This document shows, one piece after another, positions 9,303-19,278 of a DNA stretch of 36,035 nt; position 1 is the stretch's first letter; the number at the start of each line of letters is the position of its first letter. The stretch spans positions 1 to 36,035 of the forward strand of contig JANWVQ010000115.1 in NCBI GenBank assembly GCA_025056745.1, in the 5' to 3' direction. This stretch comes from Ignavibacterium sp. (GTDB lineage: Bacteria; Bacteroidota; Ignavibacteria; Ignavibacteriales; Ignavibacteriaceae). Below the pieces are notes generated by a model. The model did no database searches and was not told the origin of the DNA. It saw only the letters and a program-made list of their open reading frames with translations. A program made the translations under genes and the position numbers.

Positions 9303-10034
9303 ATGTCTGCAGAAAAATTTGACTACATAACACATTACAAAACTGATGCAGAGGAGTTCGATTATTTTGAAGAGAGAATTGGTCCAGCAAAAGATGAAGA
9401 AAGAAGATTACACGAAATAATACTAAAGCAAATTCCTAAGAAAACTAATTTAATTCTTGATGTTGGATGTGGTTCAGGTTGGTTGGCCAAATCGTTGGTT
9501 AAAAAAGGTAGAAAAGTAATCTCATTAGATATCTCAAAAATCAATCCTAATCGAATCCATAATGAATTAAATAGTGATAATCACTTCCCAATTGTTTCTG
9601 ATTCATTTAGACTACCATTTAAGGATTGTTCTGTTGATTGCATAGTTGCTTCGGAAGTATTAGAACATACATTTGATCCTAAAGGATTTGTCAAAGAATT
9701 ATTTCGAGTATTATCGAAAGGAGGGAGAATAATTATTTCAACTCCTTATAAAGAAAAAATCAGATATCATCTTTGTATTCATTGTAACAAAAAAACTCCT
9801 GAGAATGCTCATCTTCATTCCTTTGATGAAAAAATTCTTAAAAGTTTATATGAAAGTGAGGATCTGTTGAAATTCAATTCAATAATTTTTGGAAATAAGC
9901 TATTAATATTTCTTCGTTCTTATGTAATATTGAAATTTCTGCCACTTAGTTTATGGTTAATTGTTGATTGGTTGGCAAATAAAATTTATAACAAACCCTT
10001 ACATATAGTTTGCATCTACGATAAAAAATCCTGA
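9303..10034 (+). CDS. Class I SAM-dependent methyltransferase
   Basis: LILDVGCGSGWLAKSL motif I, later motifs; CIHCNK cysteine pair. Confidence 0.9.
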   Translation: MSAEKFDYITHYKTDAEEFDYFEERIGPAKDEERRLHEIILKQIPKKTNLILDVGCGSGWLAKSLVKKGRKVISLDISKINPNRIHNELNSDNHFPIVSDSFRLPFKDCSVDCIVASEVLEHTFDPKGFVKELFRVLSKGGRIIISTPYKEKIRYHLCIHCNKKTPENAHLHSFDEKILKSLYESEDLLKFNSIIFGNKLLIFLRSYVILKFLPLSLWLIVDWLANKIYNKPLHIVCIYDKKS

Positions 10035-11143
10035 AGTTTTTTATTAAGTAAAGTGAACTCTTTCTCCCAACATAGAATTTCAGATGCTTTTCTACAGTTA
10101 AGTTTTAATTGCTCATAATGATTTTTATCCGATGAGAGTTCTTGAAGAATTGCTTTCAAACTTTCAATATCACTTTCTTCGACAACATATCCAACTTGAA
10201 ATTCATCAATAACTGATTTCATTTGAGGAAGATTTGTGACAATTACCGGAATTTCGGCCATAATGTATTCAAATAACTTGTTTGGTAATGCATAATAGTA
10301 ACTCAAACTTAAATTTTCTATCAAAGATAATCCTACAAAAGAACCAGATGTGTAGTTCAGTAATTCTTCCTGAGGAATTTTTCCAACAAAAATTACTTTA
10401 TGATTTATTGACATTGAAATTGCTAATTCTTTGAAGTAGGTTAAATCTTCTCCATCTCCTAAAATCAATAAGATATATTCATCAGTCTGTTTTAATAAAT
10501 CAAATATTATTCTTATTCCTCTCCCTTTTACGACAACTCCTTGATAAACTAAAATTTTTTTTGATTCATCAATTTTATATTTATCATATAAGTCAATTTT
10601 CTTAAAAGATTTATTAAACAATGGTAAATTTCTAATCACTATTGTGTTCGAAATATTATATTTTTTTTGTAAGAATAATTCATCTAATAGACCGGTAACT
10701 AAAACTAAATCGGATTTTTTTATAAAAATTTTTTCTACAATCTGCCATAAAAATTGAATGAAAGGTCTGTCTTTTAATCCAGCAAGGAAACCAAAAAGTT
10801 CACGACTATCATAAATTATTTTCGCTCTTTTTAATTTTCCAATTATTATGCAAGCTGGCAGCGTATATAAATCCTCTGCAAATAGTAAATCATATTTTTT
10901 TATCAATAGATTTAATTTTAGAATTGAATAAAACTTAAAGTAAAAAGTAAGAGAAGGAGATTTTTTAACTAGTTTATAAATAGTCTTTTCACCTTTTTGA
11001 GAAGTAAAATTTTTTGTTAACCAATCAAATCCAATAAATTCAACTTCATATCCAGCTTTTTTAAGAGAGTTGAATAGATTAAAACAGCGAGTATCGTAAT
11101 TTATATTTCCAAGAAAGGCAATCAGAGCTTTCTTTTTAGTCAT
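10016..11143 (-). CDS. Glycosyltransferase family 4/GT1-like
   Basis: LVYQGVVVKGRGI, LILGDGEDL, LPNKLFEYIMAEIPVIVTNLPQM signature of GT-B enzymes. Confidence 0.9.
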   Translation of the reverse strand: MTKKKALIAFLGNINYDTRCFNLFNSLKKAGYEVEFIGFDWLTKNFTSQKGEKTIYKLVKKSPSLTFYFKFYSILKLNLLIKKYDLLFAEDLYTLPACIIIGKLKRAKIIYDSRELFGFLAGLKDRPFIQFLWQIVEKIFIKKSDLVLVTGLLDELFLQKKYNISNTIVIRNLPLFNKSFKKIDLYDKYKIDESKKILVYQGVVVKGRGIRIIFDLLKQTDEYILLILGDGEDLTYFKELAISMSINHKVIFVGKIPQEELLNYTSGSFVGLSLIENLSLSYYYALPNKLFEYIMAEIPVIVTNLPQMKSVIDEFQVGYVVEESDIESLKAILQELSSDKNHYEQLKLNCRKASEILCWEKEFTLLNKKLQDFLS

Positions 11144-12109
11144 TTACGAGTAAACATATTTGAGGGTATTTCTCATTACTGTTTTAGCATCAAACTTTTC
11201 TTTAAAGTCAATTAAACTGATGCTTGGAGTCATTGGATTTGATGCTTTTGTATCTTGTGAAACACCTATATCAACATATTGAAAACCATTCTCAGTTGAC
11301 CATTTAACAACTTCATACATTACTCGATGAATTGGTTTTAAGTGTTCATATTCATAAAGCAACATATTATAAAAACACAGAGTTACTATTTCATTGCAAA
11401 TAAAAAGATTTGACCCGGCAATTGGTTTATTTTTATAATAAACCATAAATAATTTTATGTTATCTGGTAAAAGTTCTTTAAGTTTTAATAAATCTTCGTA
11501 AGTATGAGTTGGTTTAACACCGTGACGAGCTTTATTTTCGACGAGTATTGGATAGAATTCATCATAACGATCATTCATTTCAACTCTGATATCAGGGTTT
11601 CTAAATGTTTTTCTTATGTTTCTTCTTACAGTTTGTTGGAATCGTGAGATAATATCTCTATCAGGAAAGAGTTTTATAGCACTTGATATATAGTGCAAAT
11701 CATATTTAAATCCTAACCATAACATTGCAAAATCTAAATTCTCATTTGGATGTCGTTCATAAATTCTTGGAGCTGAGGTGAGAAGAATTTCTTTCCAACC
11801 CTGTGATTTACCATAGTCAATTAAAGTTTGAACAATTTCCAAAGCTTTTGTGAACTTCAAATCTTTTGTTACAATAGAGCCATAACTTGCACCAATTGGC
11901 GATTCAAATAGAGTATTATTGATTATTGAACCCGGGAGGACAGCAACAATTTCATTTTTTTCAAGGAATATTAAATGATTAAAATTAAATTTACCAGGTG
12001 TGTGATAATCAAAAAATTTTTGAAGATGAAACATTGTTCCATTATTTGATTCAAGAACAAAATTATCCCATTTATCTTTCCAATCAGGTGTATATTGAAT
12101 TATTTCCAT
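11144..12109 (-). CDS. FemAB/GNAT-type acyltransferase (peptidoglycan-bridge or polysaccharide N-acyltransferase-like)
   Basis: C-terminal GNAT-like KPIAGSNLFICNEIVTLCFYNML..., WSTENGFQYVDIGVS. Confidence 0.7.
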   Translation of the reverse strand: MEIIQYTPDWKDKWDNFVLESNNGTMFHLQKFFDYHTPGKFNFNHLIFLEKNEIVAVLPGSIINNTLFESPIGASYGSIVTKDLKFTKALEIVQTLIDYGKSQGWKEILLTSAPRIYERHPNENLDFAMLWLGFKYDLHYISSAIKLFPDRDIISRFQQTVRRNIRKTFRNPDIRVEMNDRYDEFYPILVENKARHGVKPTHTYEDLLKLKELLPDNIKLFMVYYKNKPIAGSNLFICNEIVTLCFYNMLLYEYEHLKPIHRVMYEVVKWSTENGFQYVDIGVSQDTKASNPMTPSISLIDFKEKFDAKTVMRNTLKYVYS

Positions 12110-12206
12110 TCTTATTTCAAATTATTTTACCAAATTTACAAATAAATTGCTTAATAGACTGAAGGTTTTATTTCTTATATTTTCACTATAAAATAATTTT
12201 GTATTT

Positions 12207-12311
12207 ATGATAGATATAATTTTAATAATAGTTGCACTTATAATAGCAAATAAATTATCAAAACCCTTTGAAAGTAAGCCTGATCCTTTCCGTGATTATA
12301 GCAAAGATTAG
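12207..12311 (+). CDS. Possible 34-aa single-TM small membrane protein (MIDIILIIVALIIANKLSKPFESKPDPFRDYSKD)
   Basis: ATG-to-TAG ORF in the intergenic gap between divergent genes; hydrophobic N-terminus and charged C-terminus; no clear Shine-Dalgarno. Confidence 0.4.
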   Translation: MIDIILIIVALIIANKLSKPFESKPDPFRDYSKD

Positions 12312-12438
12312 GAATTCTTGACTATCATTTCGAACTTTGATTGAATGTAAATTCAACCTGAAATTAAAAATCTCTTTTATTTTATCACTATTTTCTAAAT
12401 AAAGAAAAAATTTATCTTTTAAATGTCTTTAATTAACT

Positions 12439-13185
12439 ATGAATAAATTGAGTGTCGTAATCATTACAAAAAATGAGTCAAAGAATATTAAAGATTGTCT
12501 TGAAAGCGTAAAATGGGCTGATGAAATTGTTGTTGTTGATTCTGGAAGTACTGATAATACAGTTGATTTAGCTAAACAATACACTAATAAAGTAATTTAC
12601 AATGAGTGGAAAGGTTTTGCGGAACAAAAATATTTTGCAGTCTCGCAGGCAACAAATGAATGGATTCTTAGTTTAGATGCAGATGAAAGGATAACTGATA
12701 AGCTAAAGCAAGAGATTATTAATCTTGATGAAAACATAGCTGATGGATTTGAAATTAAAAGAGATAATTTTTTCTTCGGAAAAAAAATTCGTGGCTCAGG
12801 TTGGGGAAATGATTTTCAAATGAGATTGTTTAGAAAATCAAAAGTAAGTGTGAATAATAGATTAGTTCACGAAAAATTTTTAGTTGAAGGGAAAGTGGCT
12901 AAGCTAAAAAATTCAATTTTACATTATTCATATACAAATTTTGAAGATGCATTTGATAAAATAAATTTATACTCGACTTTAGAAGCCATCGAGAAAAAAA
13001 ATAAAAAGAAAGTAAATGCATTTACAATAATTCTTACCCCATTAATAACTTTTATTCAGCCTTTTATTTTTAAGAAAGGTTTTATTGATGGTGTTCACGG
13101 AATTTTAATCTCCTTACTTAATGCTTACACAAAAACACAAGTGATGATGAAAATCTGGGAATTAAAAAGGAAAGAACAACTTTAG
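12439..13185 (+). CDS. Glycosyltransferase family 2 (WaaE/KdtX-like)
   Basis: LSVVIITKNESKNIKDCLESVKWADEIVVVDSGSTDNT, LDADERI. Confidence 0.92.
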   Translation: MNKLSVVIITKNESKNIKDCLESVKWADEIVVVDSGSTDNTVDLAKQYTNKVIYNEWKGFAEQKYFAVSQATNEWILSLDADERITDKLKQEIINLDENIADGFEIKRDNFFFGKKIRGSGWGNDFQMRLFRKSKVSVNNRLVHEKFLVEGKVAKLKNSILHYSYTNFEDAFDKINLYSTLEAIEKKNKKKVNAFTIILTPLITFIQPFIFKKGFIDGVHGILISLLNAYTKTQVMMKIWELKRKEQL

Positions 13186-13186
13186 A

Positions 13187-14320
13187 TTGATGAAGATACT
13201 ATTAGCAACAAATAGTCTCAAACATTCACTATCATCATCAGAAATTGCCAATATTTTAGAAAAATCTTTATCAAAGATTAATAAATCGGAAATTATAAAA
13301 CTACCCTTAAGTGATGGAGGTGATGGATTTTTAGAGTTTATAAATTTTCATAAGAAATCTGAAATAGTTCAAAAAATTTTTCAGTCAGAGTTTGCCGGAT
13401 CGAATATAACAATTCCTGTCCTGATTGATAAAAATAACAAACAAGTTTACATTGAATCAGCGGAGGTGATAGGATTAAAAAAACTCCCAGAGAATTTCAA
13501 AAAACCACTTTCAATTAATTCTTATCCATTGGGTAATTTATTAAAGGAAATATCATTAAGTGAAGATGAGTTGCTTGTAAGTACAAATGAGATAATAATT
13601 GGAATTGGAGGAACTGCCACAATTGATTTTGGTCTTGGATCACTTGAAGCTTTAGGCTTTAAATTTTTGAATGCAAGTAATATTCAGATAAAACCGATAC
13701 CTGAAAATTTCTCACAGATTAATAAAATCTTTTATAGGGATTTATCATTTGTCAAAAAACTATATTTCGTAGTAGATGTTAATACAAAACTATTAGGTGA
13801 GAATAATGCAATAAAAATTTATGGACTACAAAAAGGTGCAACAAAATATGAACTTGATTTAATTGAAAAAGGTATATCTAATATTATTAAAGTTCTTAAA
13901 TCTGAAGGATTTTCAATTAATGAATTTGAACTAAATGGCGCCGGTGGGGGAATTGCTGCAGGATTAAATTTATTTACTGATTCAAAGATTATTTCTTCAA
14001 TTGATTATTTAAAGTCAAAAGTTTTAAAAGCATATTTGAATCAATATTTTGATTATATAGTAACTTCAGAAGGTAAATTCGATTATCAATCCTTTGAAGG
14101 AAAAATAACTGGAGAGATAATTAAACTATTTCATAATAAAACCAAAAAGATTTATGTTTTATGTGGCAATTACGATAGAAATCTTGATTATAATTTACCT
14201 GAAAATGTTGAAATAATTGAACTCAGAAAATTTTTCAATTCAATAGAAGATTCAATTTTGAAATCTGAACTTGGACTTCAAATTGCTTCAGATGAAATAA
14301 TCAAACAAATTGCTGTTTGA
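13187..14320 (+). CDS. Glycerate kinase (GlxK/GarK family)
   Basis: SDGGDGFLEF, IGIGGTATIDFGLGSLEALGF, GAGGGIAAGL, EGKFDYQSFEGKITG motifs. Confidence 0.88.
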   Translation: MMKILLATNSLKHSLSSSEIANILEKSLSKINKSEIIKLPLSDGGDGFLEFINFHKKSEIVQKIFQSEFAGSNITIPVLIDKNNKQVYIESAEVIGLKKLPENFKKPLSINSYPLGNLLKEISLSEDELLVSTNEIIIGIGGTATIDFGLGSLEALGFKFLNASNIQIKPIPENFSQINKIFYRDLSFVKKLYFVVDVNTKLLGENNAIKIYGLQKGATKYELDLIEKGISNIIKVLKSEGFSINEFELNGAGGGIAAGLNLFTDSKIISSIDYLKSKVLKAYLNQYFDYIVTSEGKFDYQSFEGKITGEIIKLFHNKTKKIYVLCGNYDRNLDYNLPENVEIIELRKFFNSIEDSILKSELGLQIASDEIIKQIAV

Positions 14321-14385
14321 AAATTCTGATATAAGTAAAAATTTTTATTAATTTCAAATAATGTTTATAAAATTTTAAGAAAAAG

Positions 14386-15273
14386 ATGAAGGAATATCAC
14401 GATTTAGTAAAATTGGTAATTGAACACGGAGTAAGAAAACCTACACGAACAGGTATCGATACAATTTCTTACTTCGGAGCATTTTATAAAGTTGATCTTT
14501 CAAAAGGATTCCCTCTTCTCACAACAAAAAAGATGGAATGGAAATCAATACTTTATGAGGTTCTCTGGTATCTTAAAGGAGAAGAGCATATTAGAAATTT
14601 AAAGCAACACACAAAAATTTGGGATGCTTGGGCTGATGAGCAAGGACGCTTACAAACCGCTTATGGAAGATTTTGGAGAAGATTTCCGGTGCCAGAAAAA
14701 TCAGTTGCCCTTGATGGTGAGGTATTTCTTGATGAATCGAATCCTTTTGTAAAGAGAGAGGAGAATGGTTCTCTGACCTTTGATCAAATTGCTTGGGTAA
14801 TTAATGAAATAAAAAGAAATCCTTACTCGAGAAGGTTAGTTATAACTGCCTGGCATCCTGCTAATGCAGTGATTAGTAAATTACCTCCTTGTCATTATAC
14901 TTTTGCATTTAATGTAAGCGATGGAAAGTTGAATTGTCATTTGACTCAACGTTCAGGTGACATTGCACTCGGGATTCCATTTAATCTTGCTGCATATTCT
15001 CTACTTACTCAGATTATTGCTCAGGAAACAAACTTAGAACTTGGAATTTTTGCTCATACAATTATTGATGCTCATATTTATGTTGCGGAAAAAGGTTCAC
15101 CTAATGAAAAATATGATCATCTTGAGGGATTGAAACTTCAATTAACCAGAGAACCTTATCCTTTACCAAAACTTATTATTACAAAAAAGCCAATTGATGA
15201 ATTAACTTTCGAAGACTTTCAGCTAATTGATTACGTTCATCATCCTAAAATAAAATTTGAGGTTGCTGTTTGA
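14386..15273 (+). CDS. thyA: Thymidylate synthase with insertion
   Basis: RTGIDTISYFG, GFPLLTTKK, LPPCHYTFAF catalytic Cys, QRSGDIALGIPFN, HIY. Confidence 0.95.
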   Translation: MKEYHDLVKLVIEHGVRKPTRTGIDTISYFGAFYKVDLSKGFPLLTTKKMEWKSILYEVLWYLKGEEHIRNLKQHTKIWDAWADEQGRLQTAYGRFWRRFPVPEKSVALDGEVFLDESNPFVKREENGSLTFDQIAWVINEIKRNPYSRRLVITAWHPANAVISKLPPCHYTFAFNVSDGKLNCHLTQRSGDIALGIPFNLAAYSLLTQIIAQETNLELGIFAHTIIDAHIYVAEKGSPNEKYDHLEGLKLQLTREPYPLPKLIITKKPIDELTFEDFQLIDYVHHPKIKFEVAV

Positions 15274-15758
15274 TAATTTCTTTGATTGCTGCTGTTGCTA
15301 AAAATGGTGTTATTGGTAAAGCTAATGGTGAGATGCCTTGGCACGTTAAAGAAGAATTCAGACACTTCAAGGAAACAACGTATGGTTTTCCAATAATTAT
15401 GGGTAGGAAAACTTTCGAAACTTTAGGAAAACCATTAAAGGGAAGATTAAACATTATAATAACTCGAAATAAAAACTATAAAGTTGACTATGATGAGGTG
15501 TTGATATTTGATTCACTTGAGAGATCAATTCAATACTGTAAAGAAAACAATTTTGAAAAAATTTTTGTTATAGGTGGTGGAGAAATTTATTCTAAGGCAA
15601 TTGATTTAGTTGATGAAATGATAATCTCCAAAATGAAATTCGATGCTGAAGGTGAGATAAAATTTCCAGAGTTCAACGAATCCGATTGGAATATTGAAAA
15701 AATTAAACACGAAGAATTATTTGATGTATTTGTTTATAGAAGGAAAAATGAAAAATAA
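15270..15758 (+). CDS. folA: Dihydrofolate reductase
   Basis: GEMPWHVKEEFRHFKETT, PIIMGRKTFETLGKPLKGRLNIIITR, IGGGEIY. Confidence 0.95.
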   Translation: MIISLIAAVAKNGVIGKANGEMPWHVKEEFRHFKETTYGFPIIMGRKTFETLGKPLKGRLNIIITRNKNYKVDYDEVLIFDSLERSIQYCKENNFEKIFVIGGGEIYSKAIDLVDEMIISKMKFDAEGEIKFPEFNESDWNIEKIKHEELFDVFVYRRKNEK

Positions 15759-17583
15759 AATAAAAATACTACCTGAGAATCTTGCAAATAAAATAGCTGC
15801 TGGTGAAGTTGTTCAAAGACCTGAGTCTGTTGTCAAAGAACTTTTAGAAAATTCAATTGATGCTCAAGCTAAAAATATTGAGTTGATAGTAAAACAAGCT
15901 GGTAAATCGCTTATTCAAGTATGTGATGATGGTATTGGAATGTCAGAAGAAGATGCAATCCTTTGTATTCAAAAGCACGCTACAAGTAAAATATCATCTA
16001 TTGAGGATCTTGAAGCTATAAAAACTCTTGGATTCAGAGGTGAAGCGCTCAGTTCAATTGCAGCTGTATCTCAATTAGAAATTAGAACAGAGACAAGAGA
16101 TGAAGAAGTTGGAACTTTAATCAAAGTCGAAAAAGAAGGAGAGATTTTCAAATCCAAAATTTCCACTTCAAAAGGAACGTGTGTTATTGTAAAAAATCTC
16201 TTCTATAATGTGCCTGCAAGAAGAAAATTTTTAAAGTCAGATTCAACAGAATTGAAACATATAATTGATACATTTAATAAAATAGCTTTAGCTAATCCGA
16301 ATATTGCATTCAAATTCTATAATAATGATGAATTAATTTTTAATTACAACTCTGGAACTCTCGAAGATAGAATTGCTCAAATATTCGCAGATAATATGTT
16401 AGATGCTCTTATTAAGGTCGAAGAAAAAACAGAATACTTATCCATTTACGGTTACATTGGTAAACCATCAATTTTTAGAAAAAGCAAAGGCGAACAATAC
16501 ATTTTTTTGAATGGTAGGTATGTTATAAATAAGAATATTAATCACGCTGTATTTAACGCATTTGAAAACATTTTAGAAAAAGGAGATTATCCATTTTTCA
16601 TTCTATTTCTTCAAATTGATCCTTCAAGGGTTGATGTTAATATTCATCCATCCAAATTGGAAGTGAAGTTTGATGATGAAAAAGATGTTTACAACTTTGT
16701 TTTTAGTGTTGTAAGAAAAACTATAGCATCTTATGATCTTGTTCCATCAATGAGCTTTGAAATTACAAACGAAGCAGAAATAGAATCAAAAATTAAATTT
16801 GATCCTTTTGTAATTACTCAAAGAAATGATTTCACTGATAGACCAAAATTCGGAAGAGGTAATGACTACATAACAGATAAAGAGATTGAATTAGTTTTTG
16901 GAGACCTAACCTCTGGAATAGACAAAGACACAGAAAACTATCCTCTACAAATTGAAAAAATTAATATTAACTTAGAGCCAAACAAAAGCATTGATAACAG
17001 AGACTCAGAGCAAGAAAGAGGTTTTATAATTCAACTTCATAACAAATATATTTTATGTCAAATTAAAACTGGCTTGATGATTATAGATCAACACGTAGCT
17101 CACGAAAGAATACTTTATGAAAAAGCATTAAATAGAATTGATTCAAATCTTCCTTTATCTCAACAGCTACTGTTTCCTATAAAAATAGAATTGGATCCGG
17201 CAAGAGTGGATTTACTCAAAGAATTAAATCCATATTTAGAAAAAATTGGATTTCAAATAAAGTTTATTTCTTCAACTAAGTTTTTAATAGAAGGAGTTCC
17301 AGAGGATATTAAAAGTGGTTCAGAAGAAAAAATATTAAAAGAAATAATTGAAGAGTTTCAGATTAATTATCGAGAAAAGAAATTAGAGCATAGAGATAAT
17401 ATTGCAAAGTCTTTTTCCTGCAAAGCTGCAATTAAAACTGGTGATAAACTTACAGAAGATGAAATGCGTTTATTAATTGATCAACTATTCGCAACTTCAA
17501 TGCCTTATGTCTGTCCACACGGAAGGCCTGTATTAATAAAAATACCTTTATCTGAATTTGATAAAAGATTTGGAAGAACTTAA
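15748..17583 (+). CDS. mutL: DNA mismatch repair protein MutL
   Basis: ILPENLANKIAAGEVVQRPESVVKELLENSIDA; GFRGEALSSI; C-terminal QH..HERILYE, CKAAIK, CPHGRP. Preferred start ATG 15748 rather than 15694. Confidence 0.97.
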   Translation: MKNKIKILPENLANKIAAGEVVQRPESVVKELLENSIDAQAKNIELIVKQAGKSLIQVCDDGIGMSEEDAILCIQKHATSKISSIEDLEAIKTLGFRGEALSSIAAVSQLEIRTETRDEEVGTLIKVEKEGEIFKSKISTSKGTCVIVKNLFYNVPARRKFLKSDSTELKHIIDTFNKIALANPNIAFKFYNNDELIFNYNSGTLEDRIAQIFADNMLDALIKVEEKTEYLSIYGYIGKPSIFRKSKGEQYIFLNGRYVINKNINHAVFNAFENILEKGDYPFFILFLQIDPSRVDVNIHPSKLEVKFDDEKDVYNFVFSVVRKTIASYDLVPSMSFEITNEAEIESKIKFDPFVITQRNDFTDRPKFGRGNDYITDKEIELVFGDLTSGIDKDTENYPLQIEKININLEPNKSIDNRDSEQERGFIIQLHNKYILCQIKTGLMIIDQHVAHERILYEKALNRIDSNLPLSQQLLFPIKIELDPARVDLLKELNPYLEKIGFQIKFISSTKFLIEGVPEDIKSGSEEKILKEIIEEFQINYREKKLEHRDNIAKSFSCKAAIKTGDKLTEDEMRLLIDQLFATSMPYVCPHGRPVLIKIPLSEFDKRFGRT

Positions 17584-17601
17584 TATTTTGATTTAAATTT
17601 G
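17569..17601 (+). promoter_or_regulatory. Candidate Bacteroidota-type promoter TTTG-N21-TAAATTTG ahead of the mutase gene
   Basis: TTTG at 17569-17572 and TAAATTTG at 17594-17601 (fits TAnnTTTG); overlaps 3' end of mutL; AGAGGG ribosome site follows. Confidence 0.35.
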
Positions 17602-17622
17602 AAAAAAATTTAAGAGGGAACA

Positions 17623-19278
17623 ATGATAAATTCAGAATTTTTACAAAGAAAACAAGAATATGAAAACAAGGTTAAAAATTCAAAAACTACTGGGATGAAA
17701 TTTACAACAGTCAGTGGGCGTGACATTAAAGTTTGTTACACTCCTGAGGATATAAAAGATCTAAACTATCTTGAAGACTTGAATTTCCCTGGCGAATATC
17801 CATTCACTCGTGGAATCCATCCAAATGGATACAGAGGCAAAATATGGACAATGAGACAATTTGCTGGTTTTGGTACGCCAGAAGACACAAATCAGAGATT
17901 TCATTATTTATTAGAACACGGTCAGACTGGTTTATCTGTTGCATTCGACCTACCAACTTTGATGGGCTGGGATGCAGATGCTCCAATGAGTGAAGGTGAA
18001 GTTGGAATTTGTGGTGTATCAGTCTCATCATTGAAAGATATGGAAATTCTCTTTGATAAAATTCCTCTAGATAAAGTCTCTACTTCAATGACAATTAACT
18101 CACCTGCTGCAATGATTTTTGCCTTTTATTTAGCAGTTGCACAAAAGCAAGGAGTGGATCTAAAAGTATTGAGAGGTACACTTCAAAACGATATACTTAA
18201 AGAATATATCGCTCAAAAGGAATACATATTCCCTCCAAATCCATCGATGAGAATAATCGTAGATATGATCGAATACTGTTCAAAAGAAGTTCCTCAATGG
18301 AATCCAGTCTCTGTAAGTGGGTACCATATTCGTGAGGCTGGTTCAACTGCAGTTCAGGAGTTAGCATATACATTAGCGGATGGATTTGCTTATATTGAAG
18401 CTTGTATTGAAAGAGGAATGGATGTGGATGAATTTGCTCCTAGAATATCATTTTTCTTTAATTCACACTTAGATTTCTTTGAGGAGATTGCAAAGTTTAG
18501 AGCAGCAAGAAGAATTTACGCCAAAAGAATGAGGGAAAAATACAAAGCAAAAAATCCAAGAAGTTGGTGGTTGAGATTTCATACACAAACAGCTGGTTGT
18601 ACTTTAACTGCTCAGCAACCAGAAAACAACATAGTAAGAACAGCAATCCAGGCTCTCGCTGCAGTTCTTGGTGGAACTCAATCTCTTCACACAAATTCAA
18701 TGGATGAAACATTAGCATTGCCAAGTGAAAAAGCTGTTAAGATAGCTTTAAGAACTCAACAAATTATTGCTTATGAAACTGGCGTTATCAACACAGTTGA
18801 TCCATTAGGTGGTAGTTATTATGTTGAAGCATTGACAGACCAAATGGAAAAAGAAGCAAATGAAATTTTTGAACAAATTGATGCATTAGGTGGTGTTATT
18901 CCTGCTATTGAAGCTGGTTATTTTCAAAAAGAAATTGCTGATGCTGCCTATAGATATCAAAAAGAAGTAGAAAGAAAAGAAAAATTTATAGTTGGAGTAA
19001 ATGAATTTGTTGAAGAGAACGAGACCATCGACATTCCAATCTTAACAATTCCACCAGAAGTTGAAATTCAACAAAAGAAAAGATTGGCAGATCTTAAACA
19101 AAGTAGAAATAAAGAAGCAGTTGAAGAATCACTAAAAGAAATTAGAGCTGCTGCAGAGGATGGAAAAAATTTGATGCCAGTATTAATAAAAGCTTCACAT
19201 AATTATGTTACTCTTGGCGAAATGGTCGGAGAGCTTAAAGAAGTCTTTGGTACATACGAAGAAGTTTCAGTTTTCTGA
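17623..19278 (+). CDS. Acyl-CoA mutase large subunit, isobutyryl-CoA mutase (IcmA)-like by specificity residues
   Basis: MCM-family catalytic domain ([79 protein letters not shown]); 551 aa, lacks B12-binding domain. Confidence 0.93.
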   Translation: MINSEFLQRKQEYENKVKNSKTTGMKFTTVSGRDIKVCYTPEDIKDLNYLEDLNFPGEYPFTRGIHPNGYRGKIWTMRQFAGFGTPEDTNQRFHYLLEHGQTGLSVAFDLPTLMGWDADAPMSEGEVGICGVSVSSLKDMEILFDKIPLDKVSTSMTINSPAAMIFAFYLAVAQKQGVDLKVLRGTLQNDILKEYIAQKEYIFPPNPSMRIIVDMIEYCSKEVPQWNPVSVSGYHIREAGSTAVQELAYTLADGFAYIEACIERGMDVDEFAPRISFFFNSHLDFFEEIAKFRAARRIYAKRMREKYKAKNPRSWWLRFHTQTAGCTLTAQQPENNIVRTAIQALAAVLGGTQSLHTNSMDETLALPSEKAVKIALRTQQIIAYETGVINTVDPLGGSYYVEALTDQMEKEANEIFEQIDALGGVIPAIEAGYFQKEIADAAYRYQKEVERKEKFIVGVNEFVEENETIDIPILTIPPEVEIQQKKRLADLKQSRNKEAVEESLKEIRAAAEDGKNLMPVLIKASHNYVTLGEMVGELKEVFGTYEEVSVF

